A stretch of 64,000 nt of DNA from Pseudomonadota bacterium (GCA_023400405.1 JAEXFD010000052.1:48969-112968), one strand, 5' to 3'. Numbered from the stretch's first letter, positions 27,864 to 36,568 are shown. Notes: generated by a model from the letters alone, not told the origin. Numbers and translations are program-made.

Positions 27864-28346
27864 TCACTCGCGCTCGTCGCCCGGCGGATTGGCCTCGGCG
27901 CGCTCGAGCTCGGCCGGCTTGCGCGCCTCGAACACCTTGCCCAGCCGCTCCTCCTCGGCGGCCGAGAGCCGCTCGTCGGCTGCGGGGAACATGTCCTGTT
28001 CTTCCTCGTCGATATGATGTTCGTAGCGGTGGCGCATCTCACCGAACTTGGCGTCCCATTCCTCCGATCCGAACTCGAGATCGAGCAGCTCGCCCAGGAA
28101 ATCGTCGACTTCCTTGTGCTCGGACACCGAATGGCGCGCATCCTCGCGCAATTCGGGATCGGCGAGCATCGTCGCGTAAAGCGACTCCTCCTCGGCCGCG
28201 GCATGGGCCTGCAGGTCGAGCCGCAGCACTTCGAACGCTTCGCGGCGCGGTCCATCGGTGCCCTTATGGTCGCCGACGCGCTTGAGCAGCGCGCGCTGGC
28301 GGTCGTGATCGGCCTTGAGGTCGGCGAAGATGCGGGCGTCGGCCAT
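27864..28346 (-). CDS. Hemerythrin/HHE-domain protein
   Basis: The 160-residue protein is a four-helix HHE cation-binding domain. Candidate diiron ligands are the His of LKADHDRQ, the His and Glu of LQAHAAAEEESLY, the His of SVSEHKEVDDFL and the HH/E of YEHHIDEEEQDMFP. Such proteins bind a diiron centre and may sense or scavenge O2, NO or iron. The start at 28346 follows GAGGAG. The acidic C-terminal tail (LERAEANPPGDERE) is unusual but low complexity. The gene lies between the UdgX fusion and the radical SAM gene on the same strand, with gaps of 22 and 34 nt. A shared operon is likely; a functional link is inferred only. Confidence 0.88.
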   Translation of the reverse strand: MADARIFADLKADHDRQRALLKRVGDHKGTDGPRREAFEVLRLDLQAHAAAEEESLYATMLADPELREDARHSVSEHKEVDDFLGELLDLEFGSEEWDAKFGEMRHRYEHHIDEEEQDMFPAADERLSAAEEERLGKVFEARKPAELERAEANPPGDERE

Positions 28347-28380
28347 GATGGTCTCCTCGGGGGTTCCGGGCCACAACCGA

Positions 28381-29631
28381 TCAGGCGGCAAACAGTTCAA
28401 GCTGGTTCGCAGCCGGCTTCACCCAGGCGCCGAGATCCGCCTTGTCGGAAAGCGCCACCGGCCGCCAATCCTCGGCGATCAGGAAGGGGCGGACCTTGGC
28501 GACCGACACCGTGAGCCGCGCGATATCCGCCAGGTGCAGCCGCCGCCAGCGCCGCGCCGCCAGGATCGCGTCCACCGCCTTCACGCCCAGCCCGGGCACG
28601 CGCAGCAGCGCGGCGCGGGGCGCACGATTGACGTCGATCGGGAAGCGATCGCGGAACTTGAGCGCCCAGGCGAGCTTGGGATCGATGTCGAGCGGCAGCA
28701 TCCCCGTGCCGGGATCGACCGCCTGCGCCACTTCGCCGGGCGCATAGTCGTAGAAGCGCATCAGCCAGTCCGACTGGTAGAGCCGGTGCTCGCGCATCAG
28801 CGGCGGGCGGCGCAGCGGCAACACGGCGCTGGCATCGGGGATCGGGCTGAATGCCGAATAGTAGACGCGGCGCAGCTGGAAACGATCGTAGAGCCCGGCG
28901 GCGCGCCGGATGATGTCGCCATCGGTGGCAGCATCCGCGCCGACGATCATCTGAGTCGATTGCCCCGCGGGCGCGAATTTCGGCGCAGCCTTGTAGCGGC
29001 GCTTCGCATCGGAGCCGTCCTCGATATCGTGGCGTACCCTGGCCATCGCCCCTTCGATCCGCGGCGCCGATTTCTCGGGCGCGAGCCGCGTCAGCCCGGC
29101 GACAGTGGGCAGCTCGACATTGATCGAGACGCGATCGGCATAAACTCCTGCCTGATGCACCAGTTCGGGATCGGCATCTGGAATCGTCTTCAGATGGATA
29201 TAGCCGCGGAAATCATGCTCTTCGCGCAACAGCCGCGCGACACGGACGATCTGCTCCATCGTATAATCGGACGAGCGAATGATCCCCGAGGAGAGGAAAA
29301 GCCCTTCGATGTAATTGCGTCGATAGAAGTTCAGCGTCAGCTCGACAACTTCCTCGGGCGTGAACCGCGCGCGGCGCACGTTCGAGCTCTTGCGGTTGAT
29401 GCAATAATGGCAATCGAATACGCAGCTGTTGGTCAGCAGGATCTTGAGCAACGAGATGCAGCGCCCGTCGGGTGCATAAGCGTGGCAGATGCCCATGCCC
29501 TCAGTCGATCCCAGCCCCTTGCCGCCGGGCGCCGACTTGCGCTTGGCCGTGCCCGACGAGGCGCAGCTCGCATCATATTTGGCGGCATCGGCAAGGATGG
29601 CGAGCTTGGCGCGAAGATCGAGCTGCGACAT
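28381..29631 (-). CDS. Putative DNA repair/modification radical SAM protein (TIGR03916-like)
   Basis: The 416-residue protein has the radical SAM cluster motif CVFDCHYCINR (CxxxCxxC) after the family opening LRAKLAILADAAKYDASCASSG. Near the C-terminus is a helix-hairpin-helix-like DNA-binding segment (LLRVPGLGVKAVDAIL). This matches the family that accompanies UdgX and DUF4130, so it is the partner in a conserved but poorly characterised DNA-repair set. The expected [4Fe-4S] cluster cleaves S-adenosylmethionine; the DNA substrate is unknown. It is the first gene of the leftward group and is divergent from the GT87 gene at 29704. Confidence 0.9.
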   Translation of the reverse strand: MSQLDLRAKLAILADAAKYDASCASSGTAKRKSAPGGKGLGSTEGMGICHAYAPDGRCISLLKILLTNSCVFDCHYCINRKSSNVRRARFTPEEVVELTLNFYRRNYIEGLFLSSGIIRSSDYTMEQIVRVARLLREEHDFRGYIHLKTIPDADPELVHQAGVYADRVSINVELPTVAGLTRLAPEKSAPRIEGAMARVRHDIEDGSDAKRRYKAAPKFAPAGQSTQMIVGADAATDGDIIRRAAGLYDRFQLRRVYYSAFSPIPDASAVLPLRRPPLMREHRLYQSDWLMRFYDYAPGEVAQAVDPGTGMLPLDIDPKLAWALKFRDRFPIDVNRAPRAALLRVPGLGVKAVDAILAARRWRRLHLADIARLTVSVAKVRPFLIAEDWRPVALSDKADLGAWVKPAANQLELFAA

Positions 29632-29703
29632 GTGTTCACTCTATGTTCTTGAACTTGCGGAGTCCAGCCCGTCGTGACAGAGCCGCGGCGAAAGGGGCGC
29701 GCG

Positions 29704-30939
29704 ATGCGATTGGCGGTGGACCGGGGCTTGGCGATCCTGATGCTGGGCCTGGCGATCACGTGCTTGGCCGGTCTCGCTTTCAAGGCACATTGCACGCCCG
29801 GCGGCTGGACCGGCGGCGAGCAGTATACGACCGGCTGCTATAGCGACGCGGTCCCCTTTTGGACGGCGCGCGAGATCGATCGCGGCAAGATCCCCTATCT
29901 CCAAAGCCGGATGGAATATCCGGTGCTCACTGGCGGCGCGATCTGGCTGGAGGGGGCCGCGGTCCGCACGCTGTTCGGCACGCGTGCCAACGCGGGCGAT
30001 TTCCTGGTCGCAGTGACGCTGGTCAATGCCGCGCTTGCCTTTCTGGTGCTGTGGCTGTTGTGGCGCGCGGGGCTCGACCGCGCGCGGCTATGGTGCTGGG
30101 CCGCCGCGCCGCCGCTGATCCTCTATCTCGGGCACAATTGGGACATGATCGCCGTCGCTTTTGCCGTGACGGCGATGCTCGCGGCCTGGCGCAACCGGCT
30201 CGTCGCGGCGGCCGCCACGGCGGCGCTCGGCGTCGCAGCCAAGCTGTTTCCGATCCTGCTGCTGCCCCTGCTCGGCCTCGGCGCGCTGTTCGAGCAAGGC
30301 CGGCCCTGGCGCGCGCGCCTGGTGCGGGCGGCGCAGGTCACCGCGGCCGCGATCGTCACCTGGACGCTGGTCAATTTGCCGATCGCATTCGGCGCGCCCG
30401 AGAATTGGAGCGAATTCTACCTGTTCTCGCAATCGCGCGGTGGCACCGCGGGCGCGACCTGGGACGTGCTCGCGAACACCGGCTGGCTGCCGATCGCCGG
30501 CGAGGACAAGAACCGCTTTGCCGCAATTGCGCTGCTGATCGGCACCGTAGCGATCGTCGCGCTCGGCTGGCGGCGCCATCGCGAGCGTCTCTGGGTGCTG
30601 TTCACGCCGCTGCTCGCCTGGTTCCTGCTCACCAACAAGGTCTACTCGCCGCAATACGACTTGTGGCTGTGGCCGATGCTGGTGATGACCGCGCCGCGCC
30701 TCTGGCCGCTCGCGCTGTATGCGGCCACCGGCATCGCCGCCTATTTCGCCGAATTCTGGTGGTTTGCCGCGATGGAGGGTTTCTCGCCCGGGGCGAGCTA
30801 TGCCGATATCGCCTGGGCGGCGTTGGCCCGAGCGCTGGTACTGCTCTGGCTCATCGCCGATTGCGTGCGGTGCGACCCGCCTGAGTGGATTGCCCGGGCC
30901 GGCGTCCGGGACAACTTGGTGCATGTCCGAGAGCGCTAA
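29704..30939 (+). CDS. GT87-like polyprenyl-sugar-dependent membrane glycosyltransferase
   Basis: A 411-residue integral membrane protein with about ten hydrophobic segments. An early acidic loop (TGCYSDAVPFWTAREI) precedes RMEYPVLTGG, the pattern of glycosyltransferase family 87 (GT-C fold) that uses polyprenyl-phosphate sugar donors. The long TNKVYSPQYDLWLWP loop before the last helices fits this group. The start at 29704 is 7 nt after AAAGGGG; an upstream GTG at 29674 would add ten residues. The acceptor is unknown; it may modify a lipid or an envelope polysaccharide. A repeat element follows immediately. Confidence 0.75.
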   Translation: MRLAVDRGLAILMLGLAITCLAGLAFKAHCTPGGWTGGEQYTTGCYSDAVPFWTAREIDRGKIPYLQSRMEYPVLTGGAIWLEGAAVRTLFGTRANAGDFLVAVTLVNAALAFLVLWLLWRAGLDRARLWCWAAAPPLILYLGHNWDMIAVAFAVTAMLAAWRNRLVAAAATAALGVAAKLFPILLLPLLGLGALFEQGRPWRARLVRAAQVTAAAIVTWTLVNLPIAFGAPENWSEFYLFSQSRGGTAGATWDVLANTGWLPIAGEDKNRFAAIALLIGTVAIVALGWRRHRERLWVLFTPLLAWFLLTNKVYSPQYDLWLWPMLVMTAPRLWPLALYAATGIAAYFAEFWWFAAMEGFSPGASYADIAWAALARALVLLWLIADCVRCDPPEWIARAGVRDNLVHVRER

Positions 30940-30945
30940 AGCGCC

Positions 30946-31033
30946 CCGTTCGCCCTGAGCTTGGCGAAGGGCGGTGTTCCTATTGCCCTCCTGCCGAAAC
31001 AGGACTGCCCTTCGACAAGCTCAGGGCGAACGG
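30946..31033. repeat. Extragenic palindromic repeat pair (family with PEPVEG-type reading)
   Basis: Two 27-nt arms at 30946-30972 and 31007-31033 are inverted copies with a single mismatch, separated by 34 nt. The core of each reads TTCGACAAGCTCAGG or its complement. The pair lies between the convergent GT87 and secreted-protein genes and may act as a terminator. A related single arm lies inside thiC (61929-61955). Confidence 0.85.
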
Positions 31034-31056
31034 ACGGGAAAGGTGATCCGTTGAAG

Positions 31057-31464
31057 TTAAGGCAGCGGCAGGTTCGTCTCGGCCTTGCGGCGGGCGCGCG
31101 TTTCGGCGCGGGCCGCGGTCGCCTGGCGGACGAAGCAGCCGGTCTGGCCGCCGGCGCCGACGGTGGAGCAACTGCCGGTGCCGAAGCTGCCGGTGCTCAG
31201 CGCGTCCTGCGAGCGGGTCGCCCAGCTCTCGGTCTTTTGCGGCGGGCCCGCCGGCTCGCGCAGGTTCGACGGGATGCGGAAGCGCTCGCGCTCGTCGAGC
31301 CGCTGGCACACCACGATTTCCTCGCCGTTAGAGTTGGTCGGGCATTTATCGTTGCCATAGATGACCAGCACACCGTTCTGCGGCGCATTCTGCGCATGCG
31401 CGGCGGCGGGCGCCAGCAGCGGAACCGCGCCGAGCGCGCCTGCGATCACGAGTTGCTTGAGCAT
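31057..31464 (-). CDS. Hypothetical secreted Cys-containing protein
   Basis: The 135-residue protein has a clear Sec signal peptide (MLKQLVIAGALGAVPLLAP, cleaved near AHAQ). The mature part contains NDKCPTNSNGEEIVVCQRLDERERFRIPSNLR, a pattern I associate with secreted sphingomonad proteins of unknown function. Two further Cys lie near the end (GSCSTVGAGGQTGCFV), which could form disulfides. The C-terminal tail is Arg/Ala-rich. It overlaps nothing and starts 49 nt before the coq7 stop, on the same strand. No function can be assigned. Confidence 0.75.
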   Translation of the reverse strand: MLKQLVIAGALGAVPLLAPAAAHAQNAPQNGVLVIYGNDKCPTNSNGEEIVVCQRLDERERFRIPSNLREPAGPPQKTESWATRSQDALSTGSFGTGSCSTVGAGGQTGCFVRQATAARAETRARRKAETNLPLP

Positions 31465-31512
31465 CCTGGCCTCCTTGCTGGACCTATCCCACCGAACGGC
31501 TGAACCGCGGCT

Positions 31513-32046
31513 TTATATCCGTTTCGACAGCGCGATCGCAGCCCGGCAGCCCGCGCGGATCAATCCGGAGAGCAGCGGATAGCCGAAGGTCGTCTCGGCG
31601 CCATGCGTGATCGCCGTGTCGCGATGTTCGAGTTCCTCGTCGCGAAAGCGGGCGACCGCTTCGGAAAGCTCCGGATCGCTCTCGCCCAGCTCGGTGAGCT
31701 GGCGCTGATAATGCCGGTCGATCTCGGTTTCGACCGCGGCAGTGCAGGCCATCGCCGCTTCGGGGCCGAGCGCAGCCGTCGCTGCGCCGAGCGCGAAGCC
31801 GGCGACGTTCCAGAAGGGTTGGAGCGCGGTCGGCCGCACGCCGCGCCGCGCGGTCATCGCGTCGAAGAATTCGCGGTGGCGCTGCTCCTGGTTCGTCATC
31901 CCGGCGATCATCCGCGCCATCGGCACCCGATCGCCCATCACCGCGAGCTGGCCGGCATAGATTCGCGTCGCGCCATATTCGCCGGCTTGATCGACGCGCA
32001 CCATCGCGGCGCTGCCTTCGCGACGGTCGCCTGGCTTCCAGCTCAC
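31513..32046 (-). CDS. coq7: Demethoxyubiquinone hydroxylase Coq7
   Basis: Coq7 is the diiron enzyme that hydroxylates the ring of demethoxyubiquinone in ubiquinone synthesis, at the inner membrane. The 177-residue protein has the duplicated E-xxH ligand pattern: EYGATRIYAGQ, NQEQRHREFF, AVETEIDRHYQ and DEELEHRDTA. The start is GTG at 32046, overlapping the dsbB stop as GTGA, which gives MSWKPGDRREGSAAMVRVDQAG; a later in-frame ATG before VRVDQ is a shorter option. It is the last gene of the long leftward cluster. UbiG, another ubiquinone enzyme, is encoded at 51669. Confidence 0.93.
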   Translation of the reverse strand: MSWKPGDRREGSAAMVRVDQAGEYGATRIYAGQLAVMGDRVPMARMIAGMTNQEQRHREFFDAMTARRGVRPTALQPFWNVAGFALGAATAALGPEAAMACTAAVETEIDRHYQRQLTELGESDPELSEAVARFRDEELEHRDTAITHGAETTFGYPLLSGLIRAGCRAAIALSKRI

Positions 32047-32528
32047 CGACGGCCCCGTCGCGCCGCCAGCGCGAAGATTATGGCCGCTCCCGATAGTGAG
32101 AAGATCGCGTTGAACCCGGCCAGGCTGATCCCGAACAGCGTCCATTGCGGCACGTCGCAGCGGATCAGCGGACGGCGCAGCGCCTCGGTGAGCATCGCCA
32201 TCGGATCGGCGCCCGCAGTCGGGTGCGCGGTGCATTGGGTGATGCCTTCCCACCAGCGATATTCGACGCCGGCATGGAACACGCCGATGCCGCCGCTGAC
32301 GGCAATCAGCACGGCTGCGAACAATACGAACAGCATCCGCGTCGGGCGGTGGCGGATCGCGAAGGCGGCCGCGGCGACCAGCACCGCGGCATAATGCGGA
32401 TAGCGCTGCCACCAGCACATCTCGCACGGCACCAGCCCGAACCGCTCGCTCAGATGCGCGCCGCCGACCAGCGCGACCGGCAGCAGCAGCGCGACGATAT
32501 TGGCGGTGATCAGGCCGTCCCTACGCAT
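32043..32528 (-). CDS. dsbB: Disulfide bond formation protein DsbB
   Basis: DsbB reoxidises the periplasmic oxidase DsbA and passes electrons to quinone. The 161-residue protein has four hydrophobic segments and the N-terminal redox motif CEMCWWQRYPH in the first periplasmic loop. The second pair is in CTAHPTAGADP and RPLIRCDVPQW (one Cys each). The length and topology are normal. The stop overlaps the coq7 start and it begins 5 nt after the ctpA stop, so it is translated within the cluster. No DsbA gene is seen in the window. Confidence 0.93.
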   Translation of the reverse strand: MRRDGLITANIVALLLPVALVGGAHLSERFGLVPCEMCWWQRYPHYAAVLVAAAAFAIRHRPTRMLFVLFAAVLIAVSGGIGVFHAGVEYRWWEGITQCTAHPTAGADPMAMLTEALRRPLIRCDVPQWTLFGISLAGFNAIFSLSGAAIIFALAARRGRR

Positions 32529-32532
32529 CGCC

Positions 32533-33867
32533 TTACTTGCTCCGCGTCGCCACCTGGGGCGACTTGCTGCCCAGCCGGGCGATCGTCTGCAGCGCGTAAT
32601 GGAGCTGGAAGTCGTCGATGCCCTGCTTCTTGAGTTGATCGGCGGTCATCGCGAAGCGCGGATCGGTGCGCTGGTCTTCCTCCAGCATCGCGTCGTCCAT
32701 CTTCTCCGGATTGACGAGGTGCGCGCGCAGGTCTGCCTCGCGCAGCACCGGCCGGTCCTTGTAATCCGGATCGGAGATCTGCGGCACGATCAGGTCGGGC
32801 CGGATGCCGCCCTCCTGCACCGAATGGCCCGAAGGCGTGTAATAACGTGCGGTGGTGAGCCGCAGCGCCGCGCGCGCGCCCATGGGCAGGATCGACTGGA
32901 CCGATCCCTTGCCGAAGGTCCGCACGCCCATCACCAGCGCGCGGTGATGGTCCTGCAGCGCGCCCGCGACGATCTCGGAGGCCGAGGCGGTGCCCGAATC
33001 GACCAGCACGATCACCGGCAGGCCGCGGGCGATGTCGCCGGGCACCATCGATTCGGCATAATAGCGCTCGATATCGCTCTTCTCGCGGCCGCGCTGCGAG
33101 ACGATCTCGCCATGGGTGAGGAACGTGTCGGAAACCGCGATCGCCTCGCTCAGCAGGCCGCCGCCATTCTCGCGCAGATCGACGATATAGCCGAGCGGCT
33201 TGTGGCCGAGCTTCTGGTCGATCGACTGGATCGCCTTCACCGTGTCCGCGCCGGTCTGCGCGGTGAAGGTGTTGATGTTGATGATGCCGACACCGTCCTT
33301 CACGTCCCATTTCACCGGGCGCTGGACGATCGTCTCGCGCGTCATGGTGAACGTCAGCGGCTTTTCGGCGCCGGGGCGGACGATGGTCAGCGTGATCTTG
33401 GTGCCGGGCTTGCCGCGCATCTGCTCGATCGCATCGTCCAGGCTGCCGCCGACGATGAACTTGCCGTCGATATGGGTGATATAGTCGCCGGACTTGATCC
33501 CGGCCCGCGCGGCGGGCGTGTCTTCCTGCGGCGCGATCACCTTCACCGCGCCGTTATCCTGCGTGACGGTGAGGCCCAGCCCGCCGTAATTGCCGTCGGT
33601 CTGGATCTTCAGATTGTCGAACTCCAGCCCGTCGGCATAGCTCGAATGCGGATCGAGCGCGGCGAGCATCCCCTGGATCGCGCCCTTCATCAGCGTCGCG
33701 TCATCGACCTTGTCGACATAATTGGCCTTCACCTGGGCATAGACCTCCATGAAGGTGTCCAGCTCCTTGAAGCCTTGGGTATCGACCCGCGCCATCGCGC
33801 CCGAGGCGATGGGGACGAGCGCGAGCGCACCGACGGCGGCGGTGACCTGAAGCAACGAACGCAGCAT
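32533..33867 (-). CDS. ctpA: Carboxy-terminal processing protease CtpA (S41)
   Basis: A periplasmic serine protease of the CtpA type, 444 residues from the ATG at 33867, which follows GGAAAG and opens the signal peptide MLRSLLQVTAAVGALALVP. An ATG at 33891 would add eight residues. A PDZ domain (about residues 85-170, GGLGLTV) is followed by the S41 core. The catalytic Ser is in DSGTASASEI and the Lys in RTFGKGSVQS. CtpA trims or degrades envelope proteins and lytic enzymes; here it follows the amidase activator EnvC, which fits a role in cell-wall control. The C-terminal region is Lys/Arg-rich. Confidence 0.94.
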   Translation of the reverse strand: MLRSLLQVTAAVGALALVPIASGAMARVDTQGFKELDTFMEVYAQVKANYVDKVDDATLMKGAIQGMLAALDPHSSYADGLEFDNLKIQTDGNYGGLGLTVTQDNGAVKVIAPQEDTPAARAGIKSGDYITHIDGKFIVGGSLDDAIEQMRGKPGTKITLTIVRPGAEKPLTFTMTRETIVQRPVKWDVKDGVGIININTFTAQTGADTVKAIQSIDQKLGHKPLGYIVDLRENGGGLLSEAIAVSDTFLTHGEIVSQRGREKSDIERYYAESMVPGDIARGLPVIVLVDSGTASASEIVAGALQDHHRALVMGVRTFGKGSVQSILPMGARAALRLTTARYYTPSGHSVQEGGIRPDLIVPQISDPDYKDRPVLREADLRAHLVNPEKMDDAMLEEDQRTDPRFAMTADQLKKQGIDDFQLHYALQTIARLGSKSPQVATRSK

Positions 33868-33935
33868 TTTACGACTTTCCGGCATACCCATTCGCTCGCG
33901 AATCTAGGACAGGATCACGGCAATTGCACGGCGAT

Positions 33936-35108
33936 TCAGCCGAGCATCTGCACGAGGTCGATCGGCTGGCCGCGGCGACGCAGCTCGACCGTGACCTGCG
34001 CCGCTTCGCCACTCGCCGTCCGGCCGATCGGCTGGCCCTGCGCGACGGCGTCGCCGACCCGCACCGCCGCGGCGCCCAGCCCGGTGATCGAGCTGGTCCA
34101 GCCGTCGCCGTGGTCGATGATCACCACCCAGCCATAGCCGCGGAACGGCGCGGCATAGAGGATGCGGCCTCCCGCCGGCGCGACGGCGGGCACGTTGGCG
34201 GCACAGGCCAGGGTCACCCCGCGGGCGCGCACGCCGGTGCTCGATAGCTCGCCCATGCCGGTCACGACGCGGCCGGAGACGGGCAAGCGATACGGCGCCG
34301 TTGCAGTGGAGGCGACGGGGCTCGGCATCGCGCCGGGGCGCGGCAACGGGCCCGGTAGCTGGGCGAGATCGCCCTGGGTCGCGGCCGCGACGCCGCTCGC
34401 GTCCATCTGGTCGAGCAGGTCGCGCGTGCGCTCGCCGAGCGCGATCGCCCGATCCGATTCGACCAGCGCGCTGCGCCCCAGCGCCAGCGAGCGAGCGCGA
34501 TGCTCGGCCTCGAGCTTGACCAGCGAGAGCCGCTCGTCCTCGGTCCGCGCGCGAGCTTCGCGAAAGCTCGTCACCGCCGCGCGCGCATCGCGGCGCAGTG
34601 CGCGCACCCGTGCCATCTTCACGCGGACATCGGCCGTGCGCGCCACCACCACCGGCATCACCGTGCCGAGCACGGCGCGGACATGGACCATGTCCTCAGT
34701 GCTGCCGGGCTGGACCAGGCCGAGCACGGGCGGCCGCCGCGCCATTGATTGCAGCGCCGCGATCAGCCGCAGGATCGGGCCCTGCCGCTCCGCCAGTCGG
34801 ACTCGCTGGGCGGAAAGTGCCCGGTCGGCGATGGCGTAGCGTGCGACCGCCGCGGCGATATCTGCCTCGGCCGCCTTGATCCGCTCGGCGGCAGCGGCCT
34901 CCTGCGCCCGGGCCCGCGCCGCCTGATCGCGCTCGGCGGCGGCCTGGCGTTCCAGCGCTTGGCTGCGCGCCTGGGCGGCGCGGGACTCGGCGTTGGCGGC
35001 GCGCAGCCGGGCCTGCTGATCGCCCAGGCTGAGTGGCTGGGCTGCGGCGAAGCTGCCCGCGGCCAGGATCGCGATCAGGCTCGCGGCAAAGGCGAGCGGG
35101 CGAATCAA
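33936..35108 (-). CDS. envC: EnvC-like murein hydrolase activator with degenerate LytM domain
   Basis: The 390-residue protein has a signal peptide, a long coiled coil (about residues 25-240, rich in Arg/Ala/Glu) and a C-terminal LytM (M23) domain. In active M23 peptidases zinc is held by HxxxD and HxH residues. Here the matching places read GVTLACAANVPA, SSITGLGAAAV and AQVTVELRR, so the ligands are absent. That is the state of E. coli EnvC, which activates cell-division amidases instead of cutting peptidoglycan itself. It lies between rlmH (3-nt gap) and ctpA. Enzymatic inactivity is inferred from the sequence. Confidence 0.85.
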   Translation of the reverse strand: MIRPLAFAASLIAILAAGSFAAAQPLSLGDQQARLRAANAESRAAQARSQALERQAAAERDQAARARAQEAAAAERIKAAEADIAAAVARYAIADRALSAQRVRLAERQGPILRLIAALQSMARRPPVLGLVQPGSTEDMVHVRAVLGTVMPVVVARTADVRVKMARVRALRRDARAAVTSFREARARTEDERLSLVKLEAEHRARSLALGRSALVESDRAIALGERTRDLLDQMDASGVAAATQGDLAQLPGPLPRPGAMPSPVASTATAPYRLPVSGRVVTGMGELSSTGVRARGVTLACAANVPAVAPAGGRILYAAPFRGYGWVVIIDHGDGWTSSITGLGAAAVRVGDAVAQGQPIGRTASGEAAQVTVELRRRGQPIDLVQMLG

Positions 35109-35111
35109 GGC

Positions 35112-35534
35112 CTAACCTTCGCGGTGATAGGGGTGGTTGGCGAGGATCGAGGTCGCCCGCCACAATTGCTCGGCGAGCATGGCGCGGGCGAGCATGTGCG
35201 GCCAGGTGGCATGGCCAAAGCTCAGCAGCAGGTGCGCCTGTGACCGCTCGACATCGTCGAAACCGTCGGCCGCGCCGATCAGGAAGCGAGTTTCGCGGAT
35301 GCCGTCATCGCGCCAGGCGCCGAGCCGTTCGGCGATCACCCGCGACGTCAGATTCTCCCCGGTCTCGTCGAGCATCACGACACGGGTGCCGGAAACGAGT
35401 TCCGGCATCTTGCCGCCGCTGTCGGGCAATTCGGTGACGCGCGTCGGCCATTGCACGCGCTTCAGATAGCGCTCGACCAGTTCGCCCTCCGGGCTGCGAC
35501 CGATCTTGCCGCGCGCAACGATGTGGAGCAGCAT
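35112..35534 (-). CDS. rlmH: 23S rRNA pseudouridine-1915 N3-methyltransferase RlmH
   Basis: RlmH methylates pseudouridine 1915 in helix 69 of 23S rRNA on the assembled ribosome. The 140-residue protein has a SPOUT-type knotted fold, seen in MLLHIVARGKIGRSPEGELVERYLKR at the N-terminus, the SAM-loop FLIGAADGFDD and LSFGHATWPHMLARAMLAEQLWRA near the end. It is slightly shorter than the E. coli enzyme (155), which is normal for this lineage. It lies between rsfS and envC with gaps of 18 and 3 nt. Confidence 0.95.
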   Translation of the reverse strand: MLLHIVARGKIGRSPEGELVERYLKRVQWPTRVTELPDSGGKMPELVSGTRVVMLDETGENLTSRVIAERLGAWRDDGIRETRFLIGAADGFDDVERSQAHLLLSFGHATWPHMLARAMLAEQLWRATSILANHPYHREG

Positions 35535-35552
35535 GTCGGCCGCGCTCGATGT

Positions 35553-35930
35553 TCAGGCCTGGCCGGTTTCGCCGAAGGACCACATCCGCTCGAGATTGTA
35601 GAAGCTGCGCACCTCGGGGCGGAACAGGTGGACGATCACGTCGCCCGCGTCGATCAGCACCCAGTCCGCCGTCGGCAGTCCCTCAACGCGCGGCGTGCGG
35701 CCGAACTCGGCCTTGATCTTGTCGGCGAGCTTCACCGCCATCGACGCGACCTGGCGCGTCGAGCGGCCCGAGGCGACGACCATGTAATCCGCGATGCTGC
35801 TCTTGCCGGCGAGCGGGATCGAGACCGTCTCGACCGCCTGATCGTCGTCGAGCGACGCCATCACGAGCTTGTGCAGTGCCTCGATGCCATTGGCATCGGA
35901 CGAACGCAGGACATTGGGCGATGTGGCCAA
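35553..35930 (-). CDS. rsfS: Ribosomal silencing factor RsfS
   Basis: RsfS binds uL14 on the 50S subunit and blocks joining to 30S in stationary phase. The 125-residue protein has the family core GIEALHKLVMASLDDDQA, SSIADYMVVASGRSTRQV and DWVLIDAGDVIVHLF. The best start is TTG at 35930, four nt after AGGAGG; no ATG lies in frame before the conserved helix, and the first in-frame ATG would cut into it. It lies between nadD and rlmH, the usual arrangement. Confidence 0.92.
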   Translation of the reverse strand: MATSPNVLRSSDANGIEALHKLVMASLDDDQAVETVSIPLAGKSSIADYMVVASGRSTRQVASMAVKLADKIKAEFGRTPRVEGLPTADWVLIDAGDVIVHLFRPEVRSFYNLERMWSFGETGQA

Positions 35931-35938
35931 GGGGCCTC

Positions 35939-36568
35939 CTAGGGTTGCAACGGGCCTGTGCGAGCTTGTGGTGGAGCCGACGTGGAAAAACGCCGATGCC
36001 AGGCGGGATCGGCAGCCCGAAGGCGTGTCGCCGAGGTCGGATCGGGGCGGAAGCGCAACAGCACGAGGGCCGGCAATCTCCAACGCGTCCAGTTCTTCGC
36101 CTGACCTGCGGGCCGCACAGCGCGCCGCAGCCAACCCATTGCAGGACTTGCATGGGCCTCGCGATCATAGCCCGGACGCGCGATCACCGCAATCGGAACC
36201 TGACGGGCAATGTGGCGCCAGCGCTCCCAGCGATGGAATTGCGCCAGATTGTCCGCGCCCATCAGCCAGATGAAGCGATGGCGCGGGAAGAGCCGCGGCA
36301 ATTTGGTCAGCGTATCGGCGGTGTAGCGTGTCTTGAGCCGCTTCTCGATGGCCGTTACGCGGATCGGCGCATGCCGCGCCATCTGCCGCGCCGAGGCCAT
36401 CCGCGCCTTGAACGGTGCCATGCCGGCCCTGTCCTTGAGCGGATTGCCCGGCGAGACCAGCCACCACACTTCGTCGAGCTCGAGCGCCCGAAGCGCGTGC
36501 AGCGAGAGCTTGCGATGCCCGAGATGCGCCGGATTGAACGAGCCGCCGAGCAGGCCGATGCGCTTCAT
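35939..36568 (-). CDS. nadD: Nicotinate-nucleotide adenylyltransferase NadD
   Basis: NadD adenylates nicotinate mononucleotide to deamido-NAD in NAD synthesis. The 209-residue protein has the nucleotidyltransferase motif GLLGGSFNPAHLGH, the WLMGADNLAQFHRW segment and a C-terminal half that is more basic than usual. The typical late ISSTxIR motif reads TSATRLR here. The start at 36568 overlaps the upstream gene stop as ATGA. It is followed 8 nt later by the rsfS TTG. Confidence 0.93.
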   Translation of the reverse strand: MKRIGLLGGSFNPAHLGHRKLSLHALRALELDEVWWLVSPGNPLKDRAGMAPFKARMASARQMARHAPIRVTAIEKRLKTRYTADTLTKLPRLFPRHRFIWLMGADNLAQFHRWERWRHIARQVPIAVIARPGYDREAHASPAMGWLRRAVRPAGQAKNWTRWRLPALVLLRFRPDPTSATRLRAADPAWHRRFSTSAPPQARTGPLQP

